From NCBI RefSeq assembly GCF_002911665.1, contig NZ_MTBP01000003.1:248001-312000 (forward strand): DNA of 64,000 nucleotides, written 5' to 3'. The translations under genes and the position numbers were made by a program. Shown here in pieces: positions 52,601 through 60,974 of the stretch. Numbering within the stretch: the stretch's first letter is position 1; each line of letters starts with the position of its first letter. The stretch is from Actinomadura rubteroloni. GTDB lineage: Bacteria > Actinomycetota > Actinomycetes > Streptosporangiales > Streptosporangiaceae. Under the pieces are notes generated by a model, which saw only the letters and a program-made list of their open reading frames with translations, was not told the DNA's origin and did not search any database.

Positions 52601-54425
52601 GGCCACGGTCGTGTCCCTGGACGCGCTGCCGCTCACCCCCAACGGCAAACTCGACCGCCGCGCGCTGCCCGCCCCCGACTTCGCCGCCCCCGCGTCCTCC
52701 CGCGCCCCGGGCACGGCCGAGGAAGAGACGCTGGCGGGTCTGTTCGCCGAGGTGCTGGGCCTGGAGCGGGTCGGCGTGGACGACGGGTTCTTCGATCTGG
52801 GCGGCGACTCGATCATCGCGATCCAGCTCGTCTCCCGCGCCCGCCAATCGGGCTTGGTGATCTCGCCGCGCGACGTCTTCCAGCACCAGACCGTCGAAGC
52901 GCTCGCCCGCATCGCGCGCCCCGCCGGCGAGACCGTCGAGACCGAACCGCCCGGCGCGGCCCTCGGCCCGGTCCCGCCGACGCCGATCCTGCGCTGGTTC
53001 ACCGCCCTCGACGGCCCGACCGACGGCTACAGCCAGCGGATGCTGCTCCAGGTCCCGCCGGACCTGCGCGAGGACCGGCTCGCCGCCGCGCTGCAAACGC
53101 TGCTCGACCACCACGACGTCCTGCGGATGCGCGCCGACGGCGGCCGGTTCGAGATCCCCGGGCCCGGTGCCGTGACCGCCGCGACGCTCGTCCGCCGCGT
53201 GGACGTCACCGGCCTGGACGACGACGCGCTCGCGACCGTCCTGCACGACGAGTCCCTGGCCGCGCGCCGCGCCCTGGACCCGGCGAACGGGAGCAACGCC
53301 CGGCTCGTCTGGTTCGACGCGGGACCCGTCGCGTCCGGCCGCCTGCTGCTCACCCTGCACCACCTCGTCGTGGACGGCGTGTCCTGGCGGATCCTGCTGC
53401 CCGACCTCGTCGCCGCGTGGGCCGGGAGCGAGCTGGAACCCGTCCCGACGTCGTTCCGCCGCTGGGCGCAGCGGCTCACCGCCGCCGCCACCGACCCGGC
53501 CCGCGCCGCCGAACTGCCGCTGTGGGCCGAGATCGAGGCCGCGCCCGACCCGCTCCTGGCCGCCCGTCCGCTCGACCCCGCGCGCGACACGTTCGCGACG
53601 GCCCGGCACCTGACCGTGGAGCTGCCCGCCGACGTCACGGGCCCGCTGCTCACCGACGTGCCCGCCGCGTTCCACGGCCGCGCCAACGACGTCCTGCTCA
53701 CCGCGCTCGCGCTCGCCGTCGCCGCGTGGCGGCGCGACCGGGGGACCGGCGACGACACGCCCGTCCTGCTGGACCTGGAGGGCCACGGCCGCGAGGAGAT
53801 CGTCCCCGGCGCGGACCTGTCGCGCACGGCGGGCTGGTTCACCTCGATCTTCCCCGTCCGGGTGGACGCCGGGACGGTCGCCTGGGACGAGGTCGCCGCG
53901 GGCGGCCCGGCCGTCGGCACCGCGCTCAAGCGCGTCAAGGAGCAGCTCCGCGAGATTCCCGACAACGGGATCGGCCACGGCCTGCTCCGCCATCTCGGCC
54001 CGGCGGGCGCCGGGCTCGGCGCGCGGACGCCGCAGCTCGCGTTCAACTACCTCGGCCGCGCGGCGGCGGCCGACGGCGGCGACTGGAGCCCGGCCGCCGA
54101 GTCCGGCGCGCTCGCGGGCGGGCAGGACGACGCGCTCGCGCTCGTCCACGCGATCGAGGTCAACGCCCACACCCGCGACCTGCCCGGCGGCCCGGAGCTG
54201 ACGGCCACCTGGACCTACGCGGGCGAGCTGTTCGCCGAGGCCGACGTCGCGGCGCTCGCCGCCCGCTGGACCGGCGCGCTGCGCGGCCTGGTCGCCCATG
54301 TCGCGGGTGCGGCGGACGGCCCCGTCGGCGGCTTCACCCCGTCCGACCTCGCGCTCGTCGAGGTCGACCAGGACGAGATCGACGCGCTCGCCGCCGAACT
54401 GGACGACGAATGGGAGCTGGACTGA
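46680..54425 (+). CDS. NRPS, modules 4-5: C-A-T / C-A-T-E
   Basis: A 2581-residue synthetase. Domains: C4 of the D-L type (HHILLDG near 137), which fits an upstream epimerised residue; A4 (about 448-941); T4 (LGGDSL); C5 of the L-L type (HHIAGDG near 1164); A5 (about 1508-2004); T5 (LGGDSI); E3 (HHLVVDG near 2227). A4 pocket reads D-T-M-N-L-G-F-V-D (FSFDTSWMGLLWMF type), a polar pocket I cannot assign. A5 reads D-F-W-N-V-G-M-V-H, the Thr code. Start is GTG at 46680 overlapping the previous stop, with GGAGGAG eight bases ahead. The DILPLSPLQQG start may act as a docking end. It adds X4 and D-allo-Thr5. Confidence 0.92.
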   Translation: MNRGDLEDILPLSPLQQGFFFHAVFDADAPDVYTAQLVLDLAGPLDAGALRTAAATLLRRHANLRAAFWHENLSKPVQVIPRAVELPWEEIDADRAEADAVVARERARPFPVTEPPLLRFVLVRLGAERHRLVLTHHHILLDGWSTPVLATELFALYLQGGHDAGMPRVTPYKNYLAWLAGQDRDAARAAWRRALDGLDEPSLVAPEAAGLPPVPPERAVTALDERLAKKLTRVARRHGATLSTLLQAAWGVVLGRTLGRDDVVFGATVSGRPPELPGVEQMIGLFINTLPVRVRFRPGDTLGDLLERLQDEQTELLPHHHLGLTDIQRAAGHGGPLFDTMTVLENYPFDPDAMDGSLNGVRITAADAYDATHFPLSFVAAPGPELQLRLHYRPDVYARDTAEALLARVRRVLEAVAADPGTPIGALALAGPGDLAALAAWNATGTAGRPGTLADLFAERAAATPDAVALVAGDTALTYAELDARAARLAGELAARGAGPEDRVAVVLPRVPEIVVAILAAHKAGAAYVPIDPAYPAERIAYMLDDARPVLTVTAGDLVPDAPGRLALDDPRDDAPPAPPSGVRPGNTAYVIYTSGSTGRPKGVAVSHAAVLAYYTAHRTAFFDPAVAAAGGRRLRFAHLASFSFDTSWMGLLWMFHGHELHLIDDRTRRDVEAFAHYVAEHRVDLINTTPSHLQSLRESGLLEPDGRHLPAHLLLGGEAVGAALWDELRALPGVEARNFYGPTEATVDVLDHRFAAAERPAIGAPHPGVRAYVLDAALQPVPPGVPGELYLAGGQLARGYHGRPGATAERFVADPFGAPGDRMYRTGDLVRWTGDPRIAEYLGRADDQVKIRGYRVELGEVESVFAAHPDVAQAAVVVRDDRLAAYVAPAGLDPAALRRHAAARLPEYMVPASVTVLDALPLTVSGKVDRRALPAPDAAETAGRGPRTPQEEILCGLFADVLGVARVGANDSFFDLGGDSLTATRLVSRVRSAFGAELPVRALFEAPTVAGLAARLAEAAGTARPPLVPAVRPDAVPLSHAQRRLWFLDRFEGPSATFAMPVALRLRGALDAAALDAALGDVVARHEPLRTIFPDAAGTPRQLVLDAATARPPLVVAETDADRLPGALAAAVGQGFDLSVEPPLRARLFRLAPEEHVVLLVLHHIAGDGWSMAPLARDLIVAYAARADGRAPEWTPLPVQYADYTLWQRELFGSEDDPSSLIARQIAYWRDALAGLPEELPLPADRPRPARASHRGGTIPFTLDADLHAGLRALARETGASLFMVMQAAYAALLTRLGAGTDIPVGSPIAGRTDEALDDLVGMFVNMLVLRTDTSGDPSFRALIARVKDTDLAAYAHQDLPFEKLVDVLNPARSMARHPLFQVALSFQNNPEATLELDGLTAAAEPMPLGAAKYDLSLYLEERHADGAPAGIDAHLEYALDLFDAATAASIAERFARFVGELVAEPDAPVGTAEILERAERRTLLRRWPAGPGLPAGFAPRLGADTIPAAFAARAAARPDAPAVTFEGVTLTYGEVEARANRLAHLLAARGVGPEQFVALALPRSADLVVAILAVLKAGAAYVPVDPDYPAERIAYMLDDARPALAIATAECALPDGVERLILDESPESGYPATAPDVALSPDNPAYVIYTSGSTGRPKGVVVPHRNVMRLLRSTEPWFDFGPDDVWTLFHSYAFDFSVWELWGPLLYGGRLVVVPYLTSRSPEDFLTLLMSERVTVLNQTPSAFYQLMAADRENPGLDLALRYVVFGGEALEPGRLADWYSRHADDAPRLVNMYGITETTVHVSHLALDQVHAATASGSVIGVGIPDLRVYVLDDRLQPVPAGVAGELYVAGAGLARGYLNRPGLSAERFVADPHGKPGTRMYRTGDLARWNTAGSLEYLGRSDQQVQLRGFRIEPGEIEAVLARHETVTDVAVIVRDDRLIAYAVPAEGAEIDARELRTFANRTLADHMVPATVVSLDALPLTPNGKLDRRALPAPDFAAPASSRAPGTAEEETLAGLFAEVLGLERVGVDDGFFDLGGDSIIAIQLVSRARQSGLVISPRDVFQHQTVEALARIARPAGETVETEPPGAALGPVPPTPILRWFTALDGPTDGYSQRMLLQVPPDLREDRLAAALQTLLDHHDVLRMRADGGRFEIPGPGAVTAATLVRRVDVTGLDDDALATVLHDESLAARRALDPANGSNARLVWFDAGPVASGRLLLTLHHLVVDGVSWRILLPDLVAAWAGSELEPVPTSFRRWAQRLTAAATDPARAAELPLWAEIEAAPDPLLAARPLDPARDTFATARHLTVELPADVTGPLLTDVPAAFHGRANDVLLTALALAVAAWRRDRGTGDDTPVLLDLEGHGREEIVPGADLSRTAGWFTSIFPVRVDAGTVAWDEVAAGGPAVGTALKRVKEQLREIPDNGIGHGLLRHLGPAGAGLGARTPQLAFNYLGRAAAADGGDWSPAAESGALAGGQDDALALVHAIEVNAHTRDLPGGPELTATWTYAGELFAEADVAALAARWTGALRGLVAHVAGAADGPVGGFTPSDLALVEVDQDEIDALAAELDDEWELD
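51222..52928 (+). repeat. Thr-activating A-T unit, copy 2 (module 5)
   Basis: Second copy of the unit at 43465-45186, about 7.75 kb downstream. The preceding C domains (about 42530-43120 and 50270-50860) are also very similar, so the duplication or gene conversion covers C-A-T. Confidence 0.85.
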
Positions 54426-57400
54426 TGCCCGAGCCGAAGAAGGAATCGCAGCTCCAGGACATCTGGCCGCTCTCGCCGCTCCAGCAGGGCCTGTTCTTCC
54501 ACGCCCGCTACGACGACGGCGACTCCTACACGGCGCAGCTCGTCCTCGAACTGCGCGGCGACCTCGACACGGGCCGGCTGCGCGCCGCCGCCGGGACCGT
54601 CCTCGCGCGGCACGCGAACCTGCGGGCCGGGTTCCGGCAGCGCAAGGACGGCACGCCCGTCCAGGTGATCCAGCGCCGGGTGCGCGTGCCGTGGGAGGAG
54701 ATCGACCTTTCCGGCCGTCCGGACGCCGAGGCGGAGGCCGACGCCATCGCCGACCGGGAACGGGCGCGCGGCTTCTCCATGGCCAAGCCGCCGCTGCTGC
54801 GCTACACGCTCGTCCGGCTCGCCCCCCGGCGGCACCGGATGATCTTCACGAACCACCACATCCTGCTGGACGGCTGGTCGACGCCCGTCCTCCAGACCGA
54901 GCTGTTCGCGCTCTACCTCACCGGCGGCGACGACACCGGCATGCCGCGCGTCGCCCCCTACAAGGACTACCTGGCCTGGCTCGCGCGGCAGGACCGCCCC
55001 GCCGCCGAGGACGCCTGGCGCGCCGCCCTCGCCGGGGTGGACGAGCCGACGCTCGTCGCGCCGGGCGCGCCCGATCCGCCGGACGGCGCCGAGCCCGGCC
55101 GCGTCCGGCACCTGCTGGACCCGTCCGCCACCGCCGCGCTGACGGCCCGCGCCCGCGCGCACGGCGTCACGCTGAGCACGCTGCTCCAGCTCGCGTGGGG
55201 GACCGTCCTGTCGCGGCTCACCGGACGCGCCGACGTCGTGTTCGGCGCGGCCGTGTCGGGCCGTCCCGGCGAGCTGCCCGGCGTCGAGCAGATGATCGGG
55301 CTGTTCATCAACACGCTGCCGATCCGCGTCCGCGCGGACCCGTCCGCGACCGTCGCCGACGCCCTCACCCGGCTCCAGCGCGAGCAGGCCGACCTGCTCC
55401 CGCACCACCACCTGGGCCTCACCGACATCCAGCGGCTCACCGGCGCGGGCCGGCTGTTCGACACGATGACCGTCCTGGAGAACTACCCGTTCGACCCGGA
55501 CCTGGAGGACGGCGGCGCGGGCACCGACCTCGGCGGCCTCACGCTGCACGGCGTCGGCGGCTACGACGCCTCGCACTACCCGCTCGCGCTCGCGGCCGTC
55601 CCGGGCGAGCGGCTGTCGCTGCGCGTCGACCACCGCACCGACCTGTACGACACGGCCGCCGCCGAACGGGTGATGCGGCGGCTGCTGCGCGTCCTCGACG
55701 CGATCGCCCACCGGCCCGACCTGCCGCTCGGCCGCGTCGACGTCCTCGACGCCGAGGAGCGCGGCCTGCTGCTGGACGCCTGGCAGGGCCGCCGCACCGA
55801 GGTCGCCGCGCCCCGCACGATCACCGGCCGGTTCAGCGCGCTGGTCGCCGAGCGGCCGGACGCCGTCGCGGTCCGCGTCCACGGCGGCGCGACCCTCACC
55901 TACGCCGAGCTGGACGCGCGCGCCAACCGCCTCGCGCACCGGCTGATCGGCCTCGGCGTCCGCCGCGACGGACGGGTCGCGATGCTCGTGGAGCGCTCGG
56001 CCGACGTCATCGTCGCGACCCTGGCGATCCTCAAGGCCGGCGCCGCCTACGCACCGATCCATGAGAGTTATCCCGACGACCGCGTGCAGTGGGCCGTGAA
56101 CGAAGTGGACGCGCCCGTCCTCATCGTGGACGCCGCCACACGCGACCGGGTGCGCGACGTGTCCGCGCACGTGCTGGTCCTGGACGATTCCGCCGACCAC
56201 CCGGCCACCGACCCCGGCGTCCCCGCCCACCCGGAACAGCTCGCCTACGTCATGTTCACGTCCGGGTCGACCGGGCTGCCCAAGGGCGCGATGCTCAACC
56301 ACGGCGACGTCGTGGACCTGGCGATGGACGCCTGGATGCGGACCGGCGCGCACGACCGGGTGCTCGTCCACTCCCCGCACGCCTTCGACGCGTCCACGTA
56401 CGAACTGTGGGCGCCGCTGCTCGCGGGCGGCACGGCCGTCGTCGCCCCGCCCGGACGGGTGGACACCGCGACCCTCGAACGCGTCATCGCCGCCGAGGAC
56501 GTCACCGGCCTGTTCATCACGACCACGCTGTTCAACCTCGTCGCCGAGGAACGGCCGGAAGCCTTCGCGCGGCTGCGCGAGGTGCTGACCGGCGGCGAGG
56601 CCGGGTCGGTCGCCGCGATGCGCAAGGTCCTCGCCGCGTGCCCGGACACGGCCGTCGGGAACGTCTACGGGCCGACCGAGGCCACCACCTACAGCACGAT
56701 CGTCGCGATGCGCGCCGCGCTCGCCGACCCCGCCGAGCAGGCGCCCGTCCTCGGGTTCCCGATCGACGGCGTGCGCGTGCACGTGCTGGACGCGGCGCTG
56801 CGGCCCGTCCCGCCCGGCGTGACCGGCGAGGCGTACGTGGCGGGCGCGGGCCTCGGCCGCGGGTACCTGCACCGTCCCGGGTTCACCGCCGAGCGGTTCG
56901 TCGCCGACCCGTTCGGCGCGCCCGGCGACCGCATGTACCGGACCGGCGACCTGATGCGCCGCCGTCCGGACGGAACCCTGGAGTACGTCGAGCGCGTCGA
57001 CTTCCAGGTCAAGATCCGCGGCTTCCGCATCGAGCCGGGCGAGGTCGAGGCGGCGCTCGCCGCGCACCCGGGCGTCGCGCACGCCGCCGCGCTCGTCCGC
57101 GGCGACGGCGGCGTCAAGCGGCTGGTGGCCTACGTCGTCCCGGCCGGCGACCCCGTCGACCCGGTCGAGCTGCGCGCCCACGTCGCCGCCCGGCTCCCCG
57201 AGTACATGGTGCCCGCCGCGTTCGTCGCCCTGCCGACGCTGCCCACCGGACCCAACGGCAAGCTCGACCGCCGCGCCCTGCCCGCCCCCGAGTTCGGCGC
57301 CGCCGGCCGCGAGCCCCGCACCGAGCGCGAGGAGGCGCTGTGCCGGGCCGTCGCCGACGCGCTCGGCCTGGACCGGGCCGGCGCGGACGTCAGCTTCTTC

Positions 57401-58342
57401 GAACTCGGCGGCGACAGCGTCACCGCGCTCAAGCTCGTCACCCGCGCCAAGCAGGCCGGGATCGAGCTGACGCCGCGCGACGTGTTCACCCACCAGACCG
57501 TCGAGGCGCTGGCCCGCCTGGACGAGCTGGACGACGCCGCGCGCGGCCTCGGCTTCGAGGTCCTGCTGCCGATCCGGGCCGGCGGCTCCCGGCCGCCGCT
57601 GTTCTTCGTCCATCCGGCGGGCGGCCTGGCCTGGGGCTACTTCCGGTTCCAGCGCCACCTCGGCCCCGACCAGCCCGTCTACGGCCTCCAGGCCCGCGCG
57701 TTCACGCAGGACGAGCTGCCCGAGTCCGTCGAGGAGATGGCCGCCGACTACATCGAGCAGATCCGGGCCGTCCAGCCGCACGGCCCCTACCATCTCGCGG
57801 GCTGGTCGCTCGGCGGGCTCGTCGCCTACGAGCTGGCGCTGCGCTTCCGGACGGCGGGGGAGGACGTCGCGCTCCTCGCCATGATCGACTCCTTCCACGG
57901 CCTGGACCTGAACTCCGAGCGCCGCGAGGTGCTGCCCGAACTGCTCGGCGGGATCGGCGTCGACGCGTCCATGACCGACGAGAACGGCGAACCGGACGTC
58001 CCGCGCATCATGGCCGCGCTCGCCGAACGCGGCGACGCCCTCGCCACCCTGGACGAACGCAGCCTCCGCAACGTCTACCGCAACTACGCGGGCGGCATCC
58101 GGCACGCGGAGAAGTACGTCCCCGGCCGCTACCGGGGCGATGTGCTCTTCTTCACGGCCACGCGCGGACGCAAGGGCGGCGACCCCACCGGCGCCGAGAA
58201 CTGGGGGCCGCTCGTGGACGGCGACATCGAGGACTACCCGGTGGACGCCGAGCACCACGCCCTCATGGAACCCGGCCCCGTCCGCGAGATGGGCGCCGTC
58301 CTCGCCGCGAAACTGGACAAACTTCACTCGGCGCGGCCCTGA
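54425..58342 (+). CDS. NRPS, module 6 with release domain: C-A-T-TE
   Basis: A 1305-residue terminal synthetase. Domains: C6 of the D-L type (HHILLDG near 145), A6 (about 469-959), T6 (FFELGGDSVTALKLV), TE (about 1046-1302). The TE has nucleophile S1128 in GWSLGG, the acidic residue in MIDSFHG and the histidine in EHHALM. It is of the EntF type (PLFFVHPAGGLAWGYF), so it may cyclise or hydrolyse. A6 pocket reads D-A-Y-F-L-G-V-T-Y, close to branched hydrophobic amino acid codes; low confidence. A1 has a related pocket. The ATG overlaps the previous stop by one base (TGATG), with GGGAG eight bases ahead. No E domain, so X6 is L. Confidence 0.92.
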   Translation: MPEPKKESQLQDIWPLSPLQQGLFFHARYDDGDSYTAQLVLELRGDLDTGRLRAAAGTVLARHANLRAGFRQRKDGTPVQVIQRRVRVPWEEIDLSGRPDAEAEADAIADRERARGFSMAKPPLLRYTLVRLAPRRHRMIFTNHHILLDGWSTPVLQTELFALYLTGGDDTGMPRVAPYKDYLAWLARQDRPAAEDAWRAALAGVDEPTLVAPGAPDPPDGAEPGRVRHLLDPSATAALTARARAHGVTLSTLLQLAWGTVLSRLTGRADVVFGAAVSGRPGELPGVEQMIGLFINTLPIRVRADPSATVADALTRLQREQADLLPHHHLGLTDIQRLTGAGRLFDTMTVLENYPFDPDLEDGGAGTDLGGLTLHGVGGYDASHYPLALAAVPGERLSLRVDHRTDLYDTAAAERVMRRLLRVLDAIAHRPDLPLGRVDVLDAEERGLLLDAWQGRRTEVAAPRTITGRFSALVAERPDAVAVRVHGGATLTYAELDARANRLAHRLIGLGVRRDGRVAMLVERSADVIVATLAILKAGAAYAPIHESYPDDRVQWAVNEVDAPVLIVDAATRDRVRDVSAHVLVLDDSADHPATDPGVPAHPEQLAYVMFTSGSTGLPKGAMLNHGDVVDLAMDAWMRTGAHDRVLVHSPHAFDASTYELWAPLLAGGTAVVAPPGRVDTATLERVIAAEDVTGLFITTTLFNLVAEERPEAFARLREVLTGGEAGSVAAMRKVLAACPDTAVGNVYGPTEATTYSTIVAMRAALADPAEQAPVLGFPIDGVRVHVLDAALRPVPPGVTGEAYVAGAGLGRGYLHRPGFTAERFVADPFGAPGDRMYRTGDLMRRRPDGTLEYVERVDFQVKIRGFRIEPGEVEAALAAHPGVAHAAALVRGDGGVKRLVAYVVPAGDPVDPVELRAHVAARLPEYMVPAAFVALPTLPTGPNGKLDRRALPAPEFGAAGREPRTEREEALCRAVADALGLDRAGADVSFFELGGDSVTALKLVTRAKQAGIELTPRDVFTHQTVEALARLDELDDAARGLGFEVLLPIRAGGSRPPLFFVHPAGGLAWGYFRFQRHLGPDQPVYGLQARAFTQDELPESVEEMAADYIEQIRAVQPHGPYHLAGWSLGGLVAYELALRFRTAGEDVALLAMIDSFHGLDLNSERREVLPELLGGIGVDASMTDENGEPDVPRIMAALAERGDALATLDERSLRNVYRNYAGGIRHAEKYVPGRYRGDVLFFTATRGRKGGDPTGAENWGPLVDGDIEDYPVDAEHHALMEPGPVREMGAVLAAKLDKLHSARP

Positions 58343-58393
58343 CCGGCCGCTACGCTGACACCGTCCGACCCCACCGGAAGAAGGAGCCCCCCG

Positions 58394-58603
58394 ATGACGA
58401 ACCCGTTCGAGGACCCCGAGGGCACGTACCTGGTGCTCGTCAACGACGAGGGCCAGCACTCGCTGTGGCCGTCCTTCGCCGAGGTCCCCGCCGGGTGGAC
58501 CGTCGCCAAGTCCGAGGACACCCGCGACGCGTGCCTGGCCTACGTCGAGGAGAACTGGACCGACATGCGTCCGAAGAGCCTCGCCGAGGCGATGGGTGCC
58601 TGA
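58394..58603 (+). CDS. mbtH: MbtH-like protein
   Basis: A 69-residue MbtH protein with the signature NDEGQHSLWPSFAEVPAGW, and VEENWTDMRPKSL at the C-terminus. MbtH proteins bind the core of A domains and help their folding and activity. That binding site lies in the N-terminal core, so this protein may stabilise the split A domain as well as A1 to A6. It is 51 bases after the NRPS, and its end overlaps the GNAT gene by 8 bases. Confidence 0.95.
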   Translation: MTNPFEDPEGTYLVLVNDEGQHSLWPSFAEVPAGWTVAKSEDTRDACLAYVEENWTDMRPKSLAEAMGA

Positions 58604-59240
58604 TCCCGCCCCCGTGGTGATCCCCGGCGTCACCGAGTGGGCGCTGGAGATGCTCGGCCCCGGCGACCTGCGGCCCGCGCCGCCGCCGGGGACCCCGATC
58701 GCGCTCAGCCGGGCGCGGCGGCCGTCCGCCGACGTCAGCCGCGCCCTCTACGCGGTCGTCGGCGCCCGCGTCTGCTGGACCGACCGGTTCGGCTGGACGC
58801 ACGACGACTGGCGCGCCTGGGTCGACCGTCCCGAACTCGGCGTGTGGCTCGCCCTCGCCGACGGGACGCTCGCCGGGTTCTTCGAGATCGAGGCGCAGCC
58901 CGGCGGGGACACCGAGATCCACCTCGTCGGGCTCACGCCCGAGTTCGTCGGCGCCGGCAACGGCGGCCACCTGGTGACCGAGTGCGTCCGCCGCGCCTGG
59001 GAGCGCGGCCGGACCTGGGCCGAGCACACCGGCCCGGCCGCCCGCGTGTGGCTGCGCACGAGCACGCTCGACCACCCGAACGCGCTCGCCAACTACCGCC
59101 GGCGCGGCTTCCGCGTCGCGGGCGAGACGACGTTCGCCAAGACCGTCCCCGACCCCCGGTACGCGCCCTGGCCGCTGCCGCACGACCCGCGCGCGGCCCG
59201 CGTCCCGGCGGACCGTTCCGAACAGGAGCTCATCCCGTGA
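58596..59240 (+). CDS. GNAT-family N-acyltransferase
   Basis: A 214-residue GNAT enzyme. The acetyl-CoA motif is EFVGAGNGGHLVTECVRRAW, followed by LDHPNALANYRRRGF, the usual C-terminal part. The N-terminal 40 residues are proline-rich. The start GTG at 58596 overlaps the MbtH gene and follows GAGG; its stop overlaps the TEII start (GTGA). In the cluster it could acylate the beta-amine of Dap, the peptide N-terminus, or a precursor, or it may protect the host from its product. Substrate unknown. Confidence 0.85.
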   Translation: MPDPAPVVIPGVTEWALEMLGPGDLRPAPPPGTPIALSRARRPSADVSRALYAVVGARVCWTDRFGWTHDDWRAWVDRPELGVWLALADGTLAGFFEIEAQPGGDTEIHLVGLTPEFVGAGNGGHLVTECVRRAWERGRTWAEHTGPAARVWLRTSTLDHPNALANYRRRGFRVAGETTFAKTVPDPRYAPWPLPHDPRAARVPADRSEQELIP

Positions 59241-59968
59241 CGTGGTTCCGCTGCACCGAACCCCGCCCGTTCGCCGCCGTCCGGCTGTTCTGCCTCCCGC
59301 ACGCGGGCGGCTCGGCCGTCGCGTTCCGGTCCTGGCCGAAGGAGATCAGCCCGGCCGTCGAGGTCCACGCCGTCCAGTACCCGGGCCGCGCCGACCGCCT
59401 GCGGGACCCGCTCGTCCCCGACGCCGGACGCCTCGCGCGGCTCGTCGCGGGCGCCATGGCGCCGCTGCTGGACCGTCCGGCCGCGCTGTTCGGGCACAGC
59501 ATGGGCGCGCTCGTCGCGTTCGAGGTGGCGCGGCTGCTGCAGGAGCGCGGGACGCCCGTCGCGCACCTGTTCGTCTCGGGCACGCGCCCGCCGCACGACC
59601 GCGACGACGAGAGCATCTCCGGCCTGGACGACGACGGGCTCATCACCGCCATGACCCGGCTCGGCGGGACGGACGCCGAGATCCTGCGGGACCCGGAGAT
59701 GCGCGAACTCGTCCTGCCGTACGTCCGCAACGACTTCCGGCTCGTCGAGGAGTACCGGTACGCGCCCGAGCCCGCGCTGACCGCGCCCGTCACCGCGATC
59801 ATCGGCGACGCCGACCACCGCGTGGACGAGCGCTCCGCCGCCCGCTGGGGCGAGCTGACCCCGGCGCCGTTCGCGCTGCGGGTCCTGCCCGGCGACCACT
59901 TCTACCTCGTCCCGCAGCAGTCCGCCGTGCTCGCCGAGATCCACCGGGGCCTCCACATCGACCCGTGA
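59237..59968 (+). CDS. Type II thioesterase (NRPS editing)
   Basis: A 243-residue alpha/beta hydrolase. Nucleophile S88 in FGHSMGALVAFE, the PGR motif VQYPGRADR, and the histidine in PGDHFYL mark a type II TE. These remove wrong or stalled acyl groups from carrier domains. Start GTG at 59237 overlaps the GNAT stop and has AGGAG eight bases ahead. It is the last gene of the NRPS operon. Confidence 0.92.
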   Translation: MTWFRCTEPRPFAAVRLFCLPHAGGSAVAFRSWPKEISPAVEVHAVQYPGRADRLRDPLVPDAGRLARLVAGAMAPLLDRPAALFGHSMGALVAFEVARLLQERGTPVAHLFVSGTRPPHDRDDESISGLDDDGLITAMTRLGGTDAEILRDPEMRELVLPYVRNDFRLVEEYRYAPEPALTAPVTAIIGDADHRVDERSAARWGELTPAPFALRVLPGDHFYLVPQQSAVLAEIHRGLHIDP

Positions 59969-60116
59969 CCCGACGGCCCGGACATCGCGGAGTCTTTACG
60001 GATACAGGGGTTTCCTGCGCAGGCCCTGACCGCTGTTTGGGCGGTGGGGTCGCGGTTAGGGGACGGTGTGCAGCCCCTTCGGGAGACCCCATCGTCAGCG
60101 CGAGGTGCTTTTCGCT

Positions 60117-60950
60117 ATGACCGACGTACCGGACATCACTCTGAACAACGGCGTCACGATCCCGCAGCTCGGCTTCGGGACGTTCCAGATCGACCCGGAC
60201 GCCACGCGCGACGCCGTCCTCGCCGCCTTCGAGGCGGGCTACCGCCACATCGACACGGCCGAGATGTACGGCAACGAACGGGCGGTCGGGGAGGCGGTCG
60301 CGGCGTCCGGCCTGGACCGGTCGGAGATCTTCGTGACCAGCAAGCTGAACAACGGCGCGCACGCCCGCGACGACGCCCTCGCCGCGTTCGACCAGACGAT
60401 GGACGAGCTGGGATTCGAGCAGCTCGACCTGTTCCTCGTCCACTGGCCACTGCCCGGCGTCGGCGACTTCGTGGAGACCTGGCACGCGATGGAGGAGATC
60501 TACGCGTCCGGGCGGTGCCGCGCGATCGGCGTGTCCAACTTCCAGCCGCCCCATCTGCGGCGCGTCATGGAGACGTCCGAGACCGTCCCGGCGGTCAACC
60601 AGATCGAGGCGCACCCGTACCTGACGCAGGACACCGTCCGCGCCTACGACCGCGAGCACGGCATCGCGACCGAGGCGTGGTCGCCGATCGCGCAGGGCAA
60701 GGTGCTCTCCGACCCGGCCATCACCGAGATCGCCGCCCGCCTCGGCCGCACGCCCGCGCAGGTCGTCCTGCGCTGGCACCTCCAGCGCGGCGACATCGTG
60801 TTCCCCAAGTCCACGACGCCCGCGCGGGTGACGGAGAACTTCGACGTGTTCGGGTTCGAGCTGACCCCGGCCGACATGGCGGCGATCTCCGCCCTGAACC
60901 GCGACGAGCGCACCGGGCCGGATCCGGACACGTTCGACCACACCGGATGA
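60117..60950 (+). CDS. Aldo/keto reductase, 2,5-diketo-D-gluconate reductase type
   Basis: A 277-residue AKR. The tetrad is D46, Y51, K76 and H109 (HIDTAEMYGNE, FVTSKLNN, FLVHWPLP). The C-terminal NADPH motif FPKSTTPARVTEN is present. It reduces aldehydes or ketones with NADPH. The 148-base gap upstream separates it from the NRPS operon, so it is probably not part of it. Start ATG 60117 follows GAGG. Confidence 0.88.
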   Translation: MTDVPDITLNNGVTIPQLGFGTFQIDPDATRDAVLAAFEAGYRHIDTAEMYGNERAVGEAVAASGLDRSEIFVTSKLNNGAHARDDALAAFDQTMDELGFEQLDLFLVHWPLPGVGDFVETWHAMEEIYASGRCRAIGVSNFQPPHLRRVMETSETVPAVNQIEAHPYLTQDTVRAYDREHGIATEAWSPIAQGKVLSDPAITEIAARLGRTPAQVVLRWHLQRGDIVFPKSTTPARVTENFDVFGFELTPADMAAISALNRDERTGPDPDTFDHTG

Positions 60951-60974
60951 TCAACTTTCCGGCACGATGGCGGA

